From Planococcus citreus (GTDB taxonomy: Bacteria; Bacillota; Bacilli; Bacillales_A; Planococcaceae): DNA of 64,000 nt. Below the pieces are notes generated by a model. It was not told where the DNA came from. It was given only the letters and a program-made list of their open reading frames with translations, and did no database searches. The position numbers and the translations under genes were made by a program. The stretch is taken from NCBI RefSeq assembly GCF_003664125.1, contig NZ_RCCP01000003.1:124001-188000 (forward strand), written 5' to 3'. Shown one piece after another: positions 8,575 through 17,156 of this stretch. Numbering within the stretch: the first letter of the stretch is position 1; every line of letters starts with the position of its first letter.

Positions 8575-9865
8575 AAAGATCTTTGTCGTCAGTCCGCCAT
8601 TTTATTCGCATTTTAACCCTTTGCTCGTGTTAGCCAAAAGTTTTCAGGAACAGGGTGCACAAGTGACAGTTGGCTGCAGCATCGAATTCAAAGAACAAAT
8701 CTTGAAAGAGAATTTGGCTTTTTATGAAATCGACATCAGTTCCAATAAAAATACAGGGACCAGTAAAGACACCGTGCAGCCGGATACGGAGAGAATGAGG
8801 TTAGAAGAATTCTTCGAGTCGACCAAAAAAGGGGCGGTGGAAACACTGATCACCCAGTCCCGCCACCGGAAGGCGGATATGCTTTATAATCCGCAAGAGC
8901 TGATCGATAAGATCAAGACGATAGACGAGTCCATGGATGTCGATCTCTATGTGGTGGACATCTTATCGTATTCGGTTACGCTGAGCTTATATTTCTTGGG
9001 GTTGCCTTTTGTGACGTTTTGCCCGCCTCATCCCAATACCATTCCAAGAGATGGACGGTATTTCAATGTGCCGAAAAGCTGGCCTGAGGCGATCACGGTC
9101 GAGGAAGAAGATTTGAAGAAGTTAAAGCAAGTTTCCACCCAAACGCAACGGGAGTTTACTGAAGTCTTTAACAATATTATCAGTGAAAATAAGTCGATTA
9201 AAAAAATCAGCAATGCGTTCAGCTTAGTCTCTGAAATCGCGGTGATCTACAACTATTTTGATTTCAACAATATCGAAAAAAGTGAAGAAAACCCGAAAGA
9301 ACTGTTCATAGGAAATTCATTTGAAGCGGTTGCGTTAGATGAAGACTGGATGGAAAAGATAGAGACGAAAGAACAGAAAATTATGATCAGTTTAGGGACT
9401 TTTTTATCGAATAGAAAAGACGTGCTGGAAAAACTCATCCTGTCGGCCAGGGAAAGTCATCCTGATGCGCTGTTGATTGTTTCGGCAGGCAGCCATGCGG
9501 AGGAACTTAAAAAATACAGCTCGCCCAATACGATCATCGAAGGTTTTATTCCTCAAGTCGCGCTTATGCAATATGTCGATACCGTGGTCTTTCACGGCGG
9601 CTGCAACACCTTAACTGAAGCGATGTACCATGGGAAAAAGATGGTCATCTTACCGTTCTCCAGCGATCAGTTCAATATTGCCTATGATATTGAGAAGAAT
9701 AATTTGGGGAGAGTGCTGGATCCGAATAATTTCAGCACAGAACAATTGGCACAGGCATTTACTGAGCTAGAAGAGAGTTCTAAAGACAATTTGCTGCATT
9801 GGCGCAATTTCTCAAGAGAACGAGGCGCGGATTATGCGGTGAAGAAAATATTGGAGATTGAATAA
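8564..9865 (+). CDS. GT1-family (UGT/MGT-like) glycosyltransferase
   Basis: A 433-residue GT-B enzyme resembling macrolide/UDP-glucuronosyl transferases. The N-terminus FVVSPPFYSHFNPLLVLAKSF is the acceptor-domain start typical of the group, and VVFHGGCNTLTEAMYHG (His344) with ILPFSSDQFNIA is the donor-binding signature. The ATG at 8564 is favoured over 8558 because AAAGGAG is then nine rather than three bases away. It overlaps the GT4 gene by 11 bases and is followed 31 bases later by an NCS2 permease. Such enzymes attach sugars to small lipophilic acceptors such as lipids, antibiotics or terpenoids. The acceptor here is unknown. Confidence 0.88.
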   Translation: MKYKKIFVVSPPFYSHFNPLLVLAKSFQEQGAQVTVGCSIEFKEQILKENLAFYEIDISSNKNTGTSKDTVQPDTERMRLEEFFESTKKGAVETLITQSRHRKADMLYNPQELIDKIKTIDESMDVDLYVVDILSYSVTLSLYFLGLPFVTFCPPHPNTIPRDGRYFNVPKSWPEAITVEEEDLKKLKQVSTQTQREFTEVFNNIISENKSIKKISNAFSLVSEIAVIYNYFDFNNIEKSEENPKELFIGNSFEAVALDEDWMEKIETKEQKIMISLGTFLSNRKDVLEKLILSARESHPDALLIVSAGSHAEELKKYSSPNTIIEGFIPQVALMQYVDTVVFHGGCNTLTEAMYHGKKMVILPFSSDQFNIAYDIEKNNLGRVLDPNNFSTEQLAQAFTELEESSKDNLLHWRNFSRERGADYAVKKILEIE

Positions 9866-9896
9866 TAGCTGAATAAAAATTGAAAAGAGGTGTTGT

Positions 9897-11237
9897 ATGA
9901 AGGAAGTAGTTGGAGCTGACACAAAGGCTAGGAATACAAACAAATACGATGTGGATGGCGTACCTCCATTAAGAGAAGCCATACCATTAGGGTTGCAGCA
10001 TATTTTCGCGATGTTTTTAGGGAATGTGGCGGTTCCGATTATCATCGCGGGTGCGGTCGGCATCACCGGAGCGGATTTGACGATCTTGATTCAAAGCGCC
10101 ATGGTCATGGCTGGGATTGCAACGATCATCCAATGTTACCCAATATGGCTGGTCGGGGCACGGCTCCCGGTCGTGATGGGGACGAGCTTTGGATTTCTGC
10201 CGACTAATCTCGTTATCGCCAGCTCCTACGGCATAGGCGGATTACTGGGTGCCAGCTTGATAGGTGGTTTATTTGGCGGAGCTTTAGGGTTTTTCATCAA
10301 GAAAGTAAGAAGATTCTTCCCGAAAATTGTCACCGGTACAGTCGTTCTGACAATCGGTTTGTCCCTATTGCCTACAGGGATCGTATCGATGGCTGGAGGC
10401 AGTGGATCTCCAAATTTCGGGTCAGCTAAAAACTGGTTGGTAGCTTTACTCGTACTTGCCATTGTGCTGTTTCTAAATCGATATGCAAAAGGAATGGCGA
10501 AAACGTCCTCCATTTTAATCGGTATTGTCATTGGCTATATGGTGGCGCTGCCGCTCGGGATGGTCGAATTTGGCCCCATCAGAGAAGCTTCCTGGTTTTC
10601 CGTTCCTCAGCCATTTTATTTCCCGATGGAATTTTATTGGGGAGCTATCCTCCCGATGATGATCATGTTTATCGTGACATCTGTTGAGACCGTTGGAGAT
10701 GTGACCGCCATGACGACCGGGGGAGCGGGCAGGGAACCCACGGAAAAAGAGCTTTCGGGCTCAGTCATAGCCAACGGGTTCACATCATCTCTCGGAGCGA
10801 TTTTTAATTCCTTGCCGAACACATCGTTTAGCCAAAATGTAGGGATGATCGCATTTACCAAAGTAATGAGCCGGTATGTCGTAGCTGTTGGCGCTGGGTT
10901 TTTAATATTAGCAGGCCTTATCCCTAAGGTTGGCGCGCTTATCTCCACCATGCCCCCAGCAGTTATTGGCGGCGCCACCGTCATCATTTTTTCTCAGATT
11001 ACCTTAACCGGCATAGCCATACTGACATCAGAGCCTTTAAATGAAAGAGCCAAGATCATCATTGGATTGTCTTTGGTATTTGGAATCGGCTTAAGTCAAG
11101 TACCCGATGCGATGAACGGGTTTCCGGAAGTCATCAAATTGTTGTTCGGCGGATCTGGCATAACCATCGCCTGCTTTATGGCAATTGCTTTGAACCAAAT
11201 CATCCCCGAGGAGCCCGTGGAAAAAGAAAACGCATAG
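9897..11237 (+). CDS. NCS2 family xanthine/uric acid-type permease
   Basis: A 446-residue polytopic nucleobase:cation symporter-2. LGLQHIFAMFLGNVAVP at the start is the TM1 signature; SVETVGDVTA carries the conserved acidic residue of TM8, and NSLPNTSFSQNVG is the TM10 motif seen in xanthine and urate transporters rather than uracil carriers. About 12-14 membrane segments. GAGGTG lies seven bases before the ATG. It sits 31 bases after the GT1 gene on the same strand with a strong terminator behind, so it may share its transcript. I see no purine riboswitch upstream. Substrate class is fairly sure; the exact base is not. Confidence 0.9.
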   Translation: MKEVVGADTKARNTNKYDVDGVPPLREAIPLGLQHIFAMFLGNVAVPIIIAGAVGITGADLTILIQSAMVMAGIATIIQCYPIWLVGARLPVVMGTSFGFLPTNLVIASSYGIGGLLGASLIGGLFGGALGFFIKKVRRFFPKIVTGTVVLTIGLSLLPTGIVSMAGGSGSPNFGSAKNWLVALLVLAIVLFLNRYAKGMAKTSSILIGIVIGYMVALPLGMVEFGPIREASWFSVPQPFYFPMEFYWGAILPMMIMFIVTSVETVGDVTAMTTGGAGREPTEKELSGSVIANGFTSSLGAIFNSLPNTSFSQNVGMIAFTKVMSRYVVAVGAGFLILAGLIPKVGALISTMPPAVIGGATVIIFSQITLTGIAILTSEPLNERAKIIIGLSLVFGIGLSQVPDAMNGFPEVIKLLFGGSGITIACFMAIALNQIIPEEPVEKENA

Positions 11238-11332
11238 GCGAAATTACGCCGCTATGTATCAAATTCCATTTAGTTTATTGGCAGTAATGACGCGAAGAAA
11301 GGCCATTACTAACCAAGTCCATATCCGATAGA

Positions 11333-11376
11333 AAATCACACCCGCTGCAGCAACATGGCGGGTGTGATTTTGTGTT
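11333..11376 (+). terminator. Intrinsic terminator of the permease gene
   Basis: AATCACACCCGC and GCGGGTGTGATT form a perfect 12-base stem followed by TTGTGTTTTG. Confidence 0.85.
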
Positions 11377-11471
11377 TTGTTCCTTCAAATGGGCCACCAT
11401 TTGTACCCCAAAAGAACTTCCTATTCAAGCCCGAAGCCCTGCAGGTTATAATCAAGCCAGGGGGAATTGTC

Positions 11472-13130
11472 ATGAACTTAAACAACCTGAAAACAACTGT
11501 GCCGGCAAAGCTTTATAAGCGCGGTTTGGATTATTATAATCAGAGTTTCGTGGAACGATTGACGGAAGATGCGCCGAACCGTTGGCATGCTTTGGTTTCG
11601 GGCACGCAGGAGTACGAGGTGTCGATCAATTTAAGGAAAGATGGAACGATTGTCGGTTCTTATTGCACGTGCCCGTTTGAATCGGATTCGCTGTGCAAAC
11701 ATGAAGTGGCGGTGTGCCTGGCGATCCGTGAGTATAAAGAAGTGAACGGTACGACTGCGGTAGATGTGCTGGCACAATTAAAGACACTGAAAAAAGCGAA
11801 GCTGCTGGATATCTTGGAAGAGCTGGTGGAGAAGCAGCCAGCCGTTCATCATTATTTGACGGAGAAATTCGCGGAGACGGGCGAGATGGATGAAGAAAAA
11901 GCACGCCGGATGATTCAGCTGTCAGCTTACCGAGCTGTCCGCAATGGTTTTATCGAGTGGGAGCGGACAGACCAGGCACTTGAAGGCGTTGAGGAAGTGC
12001 TCGAGTTTTTGGATGGCTTGGATTCGAAGGATGATGCCGAACAGATTATCCGACTCAGTTTGGTCGTTATCAGGGAGTGTACGGCCATGCTGCAAATTGC
12101 GGACGATTCATCCGGAGAGATCAGTTCAGCGATTTACGAAAGCTTGGAGAAGGTTGACGAAGCGCTTGCCGAGTGGCCGGGCGAAGTGGATGAAGAGACA
12201 GTGGATAGGATGCTTGAACTGTTGTATCCGTATATCCTATTTGGATTGGATCAGGACATGACAGACGCACCGAATGATTTGGTGGAATCTATCTTGCGAT
12301 GGAACGAAAAAGGCGACTTTGCCGGCAAATTTTATGACTTTATTGAAAAGTTAATTGCCGGCAAGGAAATGCAAAATAAAACGTATCATTATACAGAAGA
12401 GCGGTTCCGCGCGTACCAGCTTTGGGTGCTGCAACAGCAGGGAGAACAGGAAACAGTCGACGCGTTTTACGCGAAATTCAAACACTATCCGGCAATCCGA
12501 AGAACTCAGATCTGGCAGGCATTGGAAACCGGTGAATTTGAGAAAGCCCTTCAGCTATGTAGAGAGTCAGAAAGGCTGGATGCGGACTTAGCGGGGCTTT
12601 TGTATGAATGGGAAAAACTGCGTTTTAAAGCGTACGAAGGAATGGGCAACACAGCGGAGATGATTGACCTCAGCTTTCAGTTTGCACTGGAAGGAGAGGA
12701 AGAATATTACGTTAAGCTGAAGAGTTTAGTGAATCCCGAGCAATGGCCGAACAAGTTAGAGGCGCTTCTGGCCGAGATGAAAAAACGTCCGAGGAGCCGG
12801 CCTTTGTATCTGGGGATTCTAATTGAAGAAAAGAGGATGGGAGAGCTGCTGGATTATTGCCGGAGGGATATCTCTGCAATCGAGCAGCTGTATCCACATC
12901 TGTTGGCGGATTATCCGCATGAAGTGAATGAAATCTATACTGCCTATATTTACCGACAAATCGATCGGGCTTCCAACCGCAAAGCCTATTGGACTGCCTG
13001 TCAAAAGATCAAGTCATTCAAAAACGCGCTCGGCACTCAAGCGGCATCTCGGTTGGTCGAAGAAATCAAGTTCATGTATCCGAAACGTCCAGCGCTGTTG
13101 GATGAGTTGGGGAAGATTAAGTTGGAATAA
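11472..13130 (+). CDS. SWIM zinc-finger domain protein
   Basis: A 552-residue protein with an N-terminal SWIM zinc finger: Cys65, Cys67, Cys75 and His77 form CxCx7CxH (CTCPFESDSLCKH). The remaining 450 residues are helical and acidic, resembling tetratricopeptide-like solenoids. SWIM domains bind DNA or protein; bacterial examples often sit beside SNF2 helicases, but none is adjacent here. The start is ATG at 11472 after AGGGGGAA; the reading frame stays open further upstream but lacks a ribosome binding site and overlaps the previous terminator. It is monocistronic. The cellular role is unknown. Confidence 0.82.
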   Translation: MNLNNLKTTVPAKLYKRGLDYYNQSFVERLTEDAPNRWHALVSGTQEYEVSINLRKDGTIVGSYCTCPFESDSLCKHEVAVCLAIREYKEVNGTTAVDVLAQLKTLKKAKLLDILEELVEKQPAVHHYLTEKFAETGEMDEEKARRMIQLSAYRAVRNGFIEWERTDQALEGVEEVLEFLDGLDSKDDAEQIIRLSLVVIRECTAMLQIADDSSGEISSAIYESLEKVDEALAEWPGEVDEETVDRMLELLYPYILFGLDQDMTDAPNDLVESILRWNEKGDFAGKFYDFIEKLIAGKEMQNKTYHYTEERFRAYQLWVLQQQGEQETVDAFYAKFKHYPAIRRTQIWQALETGEFEKALQLCRESERLDADLAGLLYEWEKLRFKAYEGMGNTAEMIDLSFQFALEGEEEYYVKLKSLVNPEQWPNKLEALLAEMKKRPRSRPLYLGILIEEKRMGELLDYCRRDISAIEQLYPHLLADYPHEVNEIYTAYIYRQIDRASNRKAYWTACQKIKSFKNALGTQAASRLVEEIKFMYPKRPALLDELGKIKLE

Positions 13131-13260
13131 TGGTTTTGCCCTCTGGAGAGAAACTTTAAATGCTATATTTTAGACATGTAAAATTGAGTGAGTTAACACT
13201 CAGCCGTTGCGGTACAGGTTGTATAAGAGTGGCTGGCCAAATTGAAGATGTTCCCAAGCA

Positions 13261-13311
13261 AAGAGTAACCACCTACAATCCTGGCAGGGAGAAGGCGGTT
13301 ACTCTTTTAAT
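13261..13311 (+). terminator. Intrinsic terminator after the SWIM gene
   Basis: AGAGTAACCACC pairs with GGCGGTTACTCT (one mismatch) and is followed by TTTTA. The gap 13131-13410 has no convincing gene. Confidence 0.7.
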
Positions 13312-13410
13312 GATTGCGACTCCAGTGGCCAAAGATGAAAAGCTTCTTTCTATCTTTTATGGCAATTTCTTTAGTAAAATATGAACTACCAAAGAAATGG
13401 GGCGTAGCTA

Positions 13411-14643
13411 ATGGAATATATTTATCTCTTGATTGCGGCAGTTTTAGTTGTATTAGTTGGTGCCTTTATTTATTTCAGAAAGAATAAAGACGCATCTGTT
13501 CAAATAGAAGAAACGCCTAGTGAAAGCGCGACGGAAGAGCTTGAAGTGGAGGAACCGGAACCCGAAGACGACGACAGCCATTTGAACCCGGTCGTGACGG
13601 AAGTGGAGGACGCGGAACTCGTCAAGAACGGCTACAAGCGAATCGAGATCCCGGCGAATATGATTCCGGTGATCGCTGAGACGCTGAAAGACGGAGCAGT
13701 TATTTTCCATCAAAGCCGGACGTTCCGTGTGCAGTTCAGCCCGGAAGTTGTGAAGGGCTTGAAGGATAAGAGTATGACGCTGATTGAGCGGGTCAACGGC
13801 AAGGGCTATATGCCGGCGGTGAAAAAAGACGGCGTGAAAGGGATATACGAGCAGGCGGTGTTGGTGAAACGGGTGAACCCTGGGCTCGTTGCCCATGCGA
13901 GCATGAGCTTGTTGACGACCGTGGTCGGCCAGCAGCAACTCATGGAAATCCAAAGTTCCTTGAAGAGCATGGAGAAAAAACTCGAGACGCTCATCCAACA
14001 TCGCGAACACGATTTCGCCGGGAAGATTGACGCGCGCTTCGGCTATTTCAAAGAAGTCATCGAACGCTTCCGGCGAAACGGCATAACACTCGGTGGTGTG
14101 GAAGACGCGGAAATCGAAGGCTTTTACACGGCGACGCTGCAGGACTTGAAAGTGCTGACAAAAGACTTGCAAGCAATCGTCGTGAGCGTCGAAGGTTTGA
14201 AAGAGCACGAAACGCTGCGCAAATGGGGAGAGGCCCCGGTGAAAAAAGAGTACGAGCAACTTATCGGGCGTTTCAACGCCAAACAGGAACTATTGCTGTT
14301 GAATGTGCAGTTTATCCAGGAATGCTACGAGCCGTATCTCCGGACCATCCGGAATTACGAAGAAGCCGACGTGAAATCGCAGACCTTGGCAGAGATCGTG
14401 GAGGAGAATCATGCGTTGATTCAAAGCATCGAAGAGAAAGTGAAAAGCATCGAAGAAAACTATAAAGTGAAGATCAACTTCGGCCTGAAAGCCTTGAAGT
14501 ATCGCAATTTGGAGAGTTTGAAAGAACTGGCGCCCGTGAAGATCGACCAGCAACAGAAAGTAGAACAAGAGGTTCCGTCTGAAGTGTTGGTTGAAGTGAC
14601 AGAAGACGATAAGGCGTATGCGTATGTGCCGCGGAGAAAGTGA
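13411..14643 (+). CDS. Membrane-anchored coiled-coil protein, unknown function
   Basis: I do not recognise the family. Residues 4-22 form one transmembrane helix, followed by a short basic stretch (FRKNKD), a very acidic linker (residues about 35-60, EEPEPEDDDS), and a cytoplasmic domain with long predicted coiled coils around residues 180-215, 235-275 and 325-360. The architecture, one anchor plus acidic linker plus coiled coil, resembles scaffold or cell-envelope organising proteins in a general way only. The start has GGGG upstream. The dispersed repeat pair begins two bases after its stop codon, with a terminator behind. Confidence 0.75.
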   Translation: MEYIYLLIAAVLVVLVGAFIYFRKNKDASVQIEETPSESATEELEVEEPEPEDDDSHLNPVVTEVEDAELVKNGYKRIEIPANMIPVIAETLKDGAVIFHQSRTFRVQFSPEVVKGLKDKSMTLIERVNGKGYMPAVKKDGVKGIYEQAVLVKRVNPGLVAHASMSLLTTVVGQQQLMEIQSSLKSMEKKLETLIQHREHDFAGKIDARFGYFKEVIERFRRNGITLGGVEDAEIEGFYTATLQDLKVLTKDLQAIVVSVEGLKEHETLRKWGEAPVKKEYEQLIGRFNAKQELLLLNVQFIQECYEPYLRTIRNYEEADVKSQTLAEIVEENHALIQSIEEKVKSIEENYKVKINFGLKALKYRNLESLKELAPVKIDQQQKVEQEVPSEVLVEVTEDDKAYAYVPRRK

Positions 14644-14645
14644 AT

Positions 14646-14732
14646 GTCCCTGTGCACTACACAATTGTGCGGACAAAACCCTTGATCTATAGGGGTTTGT
14701 GTAGCTTGACGCCCCTGTGCAAGACACAATTC
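14646..14732 (+). repeat. Paired dispersed repeat, 65-bp period
   Basis: Copies at 14646 (GTCCCTGTG-CACT-ACACAATT) and 14711 (GCCCCTGTG-CAAG-ACACAATTC). The spacer holds AAACCC and GGGTTT, which can pair. It begins two bases after a stop codon. Confidence 0.85.
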
Positions 14733-14754
14733 AGGAGAAATGAATAGTACCGAC

Positions 14755-14812
14755 AACACCCTGTACCTGAGTAACGGCAGATGCCACTCGCTTGGTAGAG
14801 GGTGTTTTGTGT
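14755..14812 (+). terminator. Intrinsic terminator behind the repeat pair
   Basis: AACACCCT pairs with AGGGTGTT around a long internal region, followed by TTGTGTTG. The repeat pair therefore lies in the 3' untranslated region of the upstream gene. The rest of the 14644-14984 gap holds only the next terminator. Confidence 0.7.
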
Positions 14813-14942
14813 TGAGTTGATTAAATTTAAAGGGGCATTCACAGAGTGCTTGCTTATTTTTGAAATGAATTGAACATGAGGCAAGCAGGTACCCCTGATT
14901 CGTTTTGTGCTGATTGTGGGGAGGGGCATCTGTTTCTTGTCG

Positions 14943-14977
14943 GATAAAAAAAGAAGATGCTTATGCGCATCTTCTCC
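14943..14977 (-). terminator. Intrinsic terminator of the YdhR/DsbA unit
   Basis: On the minus strand GAAGATGC and GCATCTTC pair around six bases and are followed by seven T. Confidence 0.8.
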
Positions 14978-14984
14978 ATTCCGA

Positions 14985-15290
14985 TTATCCAAGCGGGCCG
15001 TGATTGATCTCCGTCAAAGCATTGTTCACGCTGAATATTTTCGAGTTCACATGAGGGATGCCAAAGCCTGCCAAGCGTTTGGCGTGCATGCCGATATACT
15101 TTTCGGCTGCTTCCTTCGTCTCAAAAAGATAAATCCCGCCGGCTTCACCAGCATCCGCGTTCTCTGTCCAAATCTTCCAGAGGAAACCTTCCTCATGGTT
15201 GATGCTTTCCGCCAGCTCTGAAAAAGCAGCGGCCATTTCCTCGCCGAACGGCCCGTCCATCTTGAAATCCACCTGTAAAATATACGCCAT
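14985..15290 (-). CDS. YdhR-like putative monooxygenase
   Basis: A 101-residue single-domain protein resembling E. coli YdhR, a dimeric alpha/beta-barrel protein annotated as a putative monooxygenase. The family pattern is visible in ILQVDFKMDGPFG, the central INHEEGFLWKIWTEN and GGIYLFETKEAAEKYI. The ATG at 15290 is preferred over GTG at 15299 because GGAG then lies eight bases upstream. It starts 16 bases after the DsbA-like gene on the same strand, so the two form an operon under the divergent TetR gene. A role in handling reactive aromatic or quinone compounds is inference from context. Confidence 0.82.
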   Translation of the reverse strand: MAYILQVDFKMDGPFGEEMAAAFSELAESINHEEGFLWKIWTENADAGEAGGIYLFETKEAAEKYIGMHAKRLAGFGIPHVNSKIFSVNNALTEINHGPLG

Positions 15291-15305
15291 CTCGATCACT
15301 CCTCA

Positions 15306-16235
15306 TTATATTGTCGTTTTGTAATAAGTTTCCCCTAAAATTTCATTCGCTTCGTATTGTGTGTGCGAAAGCGCTTGTTCAATAAAAGCGGGGACGTCTG
15401 ATTTTGCCAGATCGTACATAACTTCAATTTCCTTGGAGAACAATAATTGTTCTTGCTCAAGCAATTGCGGCAGTGCCGGCGGCTGTTTGGCTTGCGGCTT
15501 TTGCGGATTCAGCACTTGTTCCAAGCCCGCCACGTATTTATCGAAGGCTTGGCCGCCGACGATTTTCACGCCTTTATTGTCTTCATTGATCATAATGATC
15601 GATGGGAAACCTCTGGCACCAAGGCTTCTGGCCAGTGCAAAGTCTTCGGTTAAGGCTTGCTGTGCGGCGGGTTGTTGAGCTGCCTGGAAGATGGCTTCGC
15701 CGTCGAGCCCCATGCCATTTACAATCTCAACCATCACGGAGTCGTCTGCGATATTGCGGTTGAACGCAAACAGCGCTTCTCGTGCGCGGCGCAAGTATTC
15801 ATTCGCTTTGGCGTTATCATACTGCCCTTGGATCACTTTGAACACGCGGGAAGGCGGGTAGGATGAGTGCACTGGGTTGTCGATCATCAACGAGCCATCA
15901 ATCGGCATGCGGGAATGTTCCCCGACTTCCCGCCAGTGGCCCGCGACATCTGCCGGTTTATAAATACCATTGGCTGGATCGATCGGCCCGTCATGCCATT
16001 TTTCCAGCAAACCGCCCATCACCGTCTGGAATTTGAAGTAATCGCCGTACTGCTCAGTGAACCGGCGAAGCACCGGCTCGATCGCCCAGCAATGGGAACA
16101 GATCGGATCCGTTACATAATACAGCGTAATCGTTTTCTGTGGCTGGCTGAAATTAATCAAGCCCGTTTGCTCTTCTTCTGCGACACCGCAAATCCCTGTC
16201 TCGATATCACACATTAAGTTATCGTTGTTCTTCAT
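15306..16235 (-). CDS. DsbA-family thioredoxin-fold protein
   Basis: A 309-residue protein with the DsbA fold. The redox motif is Cys46-Ser-His-Cys49 (DPICSHCW) and the cis-proline region is GARGFPSII. There is no signal peptide, so it acts in the cytoplasm, like FrnE and the ClpXP adaptor SpxH/YjbH, which it resembles in overall layout (C-terminal helical tail with KEIEVMYDLA). An extra pair of cysteines lies in the N-terminal extension (Cys9, Cys16). ATG 16235 is chosen because GGAGG is eight bases upstream; the TTG at 16250 overlaps that site. It heads an operon with the YdhR-like gene. Whether it is a true SpxH orthologue is doubtful given the CSHC site. Confidence 0.82.
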   Translation of the reverse strand: MKNNDNLMCDIETGICGVAEEEQTGLINFSQPQKTITLYYVTDPICSHCWAIEPVLRRFTEQYGDYFKFQTVMGGLLEKWHDGPIDPANGIYKPADVAGHWREVGEHSRMPIDGSLMIDNPVHSSYPPSRVFKVIQGQYDNAKANEYLRRAREALFAFNRNIADDSVMVEIVNGMGLDGEAIFQAAQQPAAQQALTEDFALARSLGARGFPSIIMINEDNKGVKIVGGQAFDKYVAGLEQVLNPQKPQAKQPPALPQLLEQEQLLFSKEIEVMYDLAKSDVPAFIEQALSHTQYEANEILGETYYKTTI

Positions 16236-16331
16236 ATCGTTTTCCTCCAATCGGTTTCATTCAAGCATTTCATTTGCTATCTATTTGAATTCTAAGCCAA
16301 AATGAGAAGCATCAATACCAATAGTTTGGCC

Positions 16332-16355
16332 GATGTGTTGCTTATGCAACACATC
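16332..16355. promoter_or_regulatory. 24-bp perfect palindromic operator
   Basis: GATGTGTTGC and GCAACACATC are exact inverted arms around TTAT. It lies in the 154-bp divergent region between the DsbA-like gene and tetR and overlaps the proposed tetR promoter, as expected of a TetR-type operator. The regulator assignment is inference. Confidence 0.8.
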
Positions 16356-16366
16356 TCGCATATTGT
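16338..16366 (+). promoter_or_regulatory. Likely tetR promoter
   Basis: TTGCTT and TATTGT are separated by 17 bases, with the -35 box inside the palindrome, so repressor binding would block it. Confidence 0.5.
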
Positions 16367-16389
16367 CTAAAAAATCGGAGTGATTGAAA

Positions 16390-16941
16390 ATGGCACAGTC
16401 AAAAACAGACCCGCGCGTCATCCGCACCCGTAAATCAATCATGGATTCCTTCATCACGCTTTCGGAAACCAAGGAGTTCAAAGATATTACCGTCAAAGAT
16501 ATCACGGCAGAAGCTGCAATCAACCGGGCCACCTTCTATTATCATTTTGAAGATATCTACGACTTGCTGGAAAAGGCGTTATCCGAAGTGCTGTTGGTGA
16601 ACTTGGATTCCGCTGTGTACGAAAACCGCCGGCTCGATGAAGAAACCTTCACCGGCATTTTTGAAGCGGTAACGAATTTCCAGAAGGCCATCTCTCATCG
16701 CTGCCATAGCGGCTACGAAGAGACAATCGCCCGTATCATCCGGGAACAGCTCGAAGTGATTTTCTTCAAATTGCTATCGAAACAACATCCAGCTGAAAAA
16801 GCGCAGACGCTGTCCTTGACGGCGGTCATGCTGAGCTGGGGAATCTACGGTGCGTCGGTGGAATGGAAACGAAACGCCCAACTGCCACCGGAAGAGTTCA
16901 TCAAAGCGGCGCTTCCTTATATACGTCATGGCTTGGACTGA
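16390..16941 (+). CDS. TetR/AcrR family regulator
   Basis: A 183-residue one-domain-plus-ligand-pocket repressor. The helix-turn-helix spans about residues 28-52 (ITVKDITAEAAINRATFYYHF), ending in the TFYYHF signature. The C-terminal region differs from QacR/TetR and resembles the TetR_C_7-like group. ATG 16390 has GGAG nine bases upstream. It is divergent from the DsbA-like/YdhR-like operon with a perfect 24-bp palindrome between, so it very likely controls both itself and that operon. A His-Arg-Cys-His segment (SHRCHSG) could sense metal or electrophiles; that is speculation. Confidence 0.88.
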   Translation: MAQSKTDPRVIRTRKSIMDSFITLSETKEFKDITVKDITAEAAINRATFYYHFEDIYDLLEKALSEVLLVNLDSAVYENRRLDEETFTGIFEAVTNFQKAISHRCHSGYEETIARIIREQLEVIFFKLLSKQHPAEKAQTLSLTAVMLSWGIYGASVEWKRNAQLPPEEFIKAALPYIRHGLD

Positions 16942-16958
16942 GCAGGGGGGAGAAAGCT

Positions 16959-17077
16959 GTCCCTGTGTAAGACACAATTCTGGAAATCCCCAATCTCATG
17001 AAACGCTTATAGGGAAGGGTTTAGAGCTTGCAGGGCTCATCAGGATTGAAATTTCGTCCCTGTGCAAGACACAATTC
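16959..17077 (+). repeat. Paired dispersed repeat, long spacing (97 bp)
   Basis: Copies at 16959 (GTCCCTGTG-TAAG-ACACAATTC) and 17056 (GTCCCTGTG-CAAG-ACACAATTC), spacer 75 bases. It lies between the tetR stop and its terminator. Confidence 0.85.
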
Positions 17078-17083
17078 AGGCCA

Positions 17084-17147
17084 AAAACACCCTCCATTGA
17101 AACGCCGGTAAAAATGCCGCGCGCTCAGTGGAGGGTGTTTTTTCGTC
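17084..17147. terminator. Bidirectional intrinsic terminator
   Basis: AACACCCTCCA pairs with TGGAGGGTGTT around a 32-base internal region with further pairing, followed by TTTTTT. It sits between the convergent tetR and amidase genes. Confidence 0.8.
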
Positions 17148-17156
17148 TCTGTAAAA

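Noticed and set aside
9866..9896. A purine riboswitch before the NCS2 permease
   Set aside because: The gap is only 31 bases and contains only the ribosome binding site.
11355..11471. Upstream extension of the SWIM protein
   Set aside because: It begins within the previous terminator and has no ribosome binding site; ATG 11472 does.
13160..13384. A 74-codon reading frame between the SWIM and coiled-coil genes
   Set aside because: It contains the SWIM-gene terminator, has no ribosome binding site and an unlikely composition.
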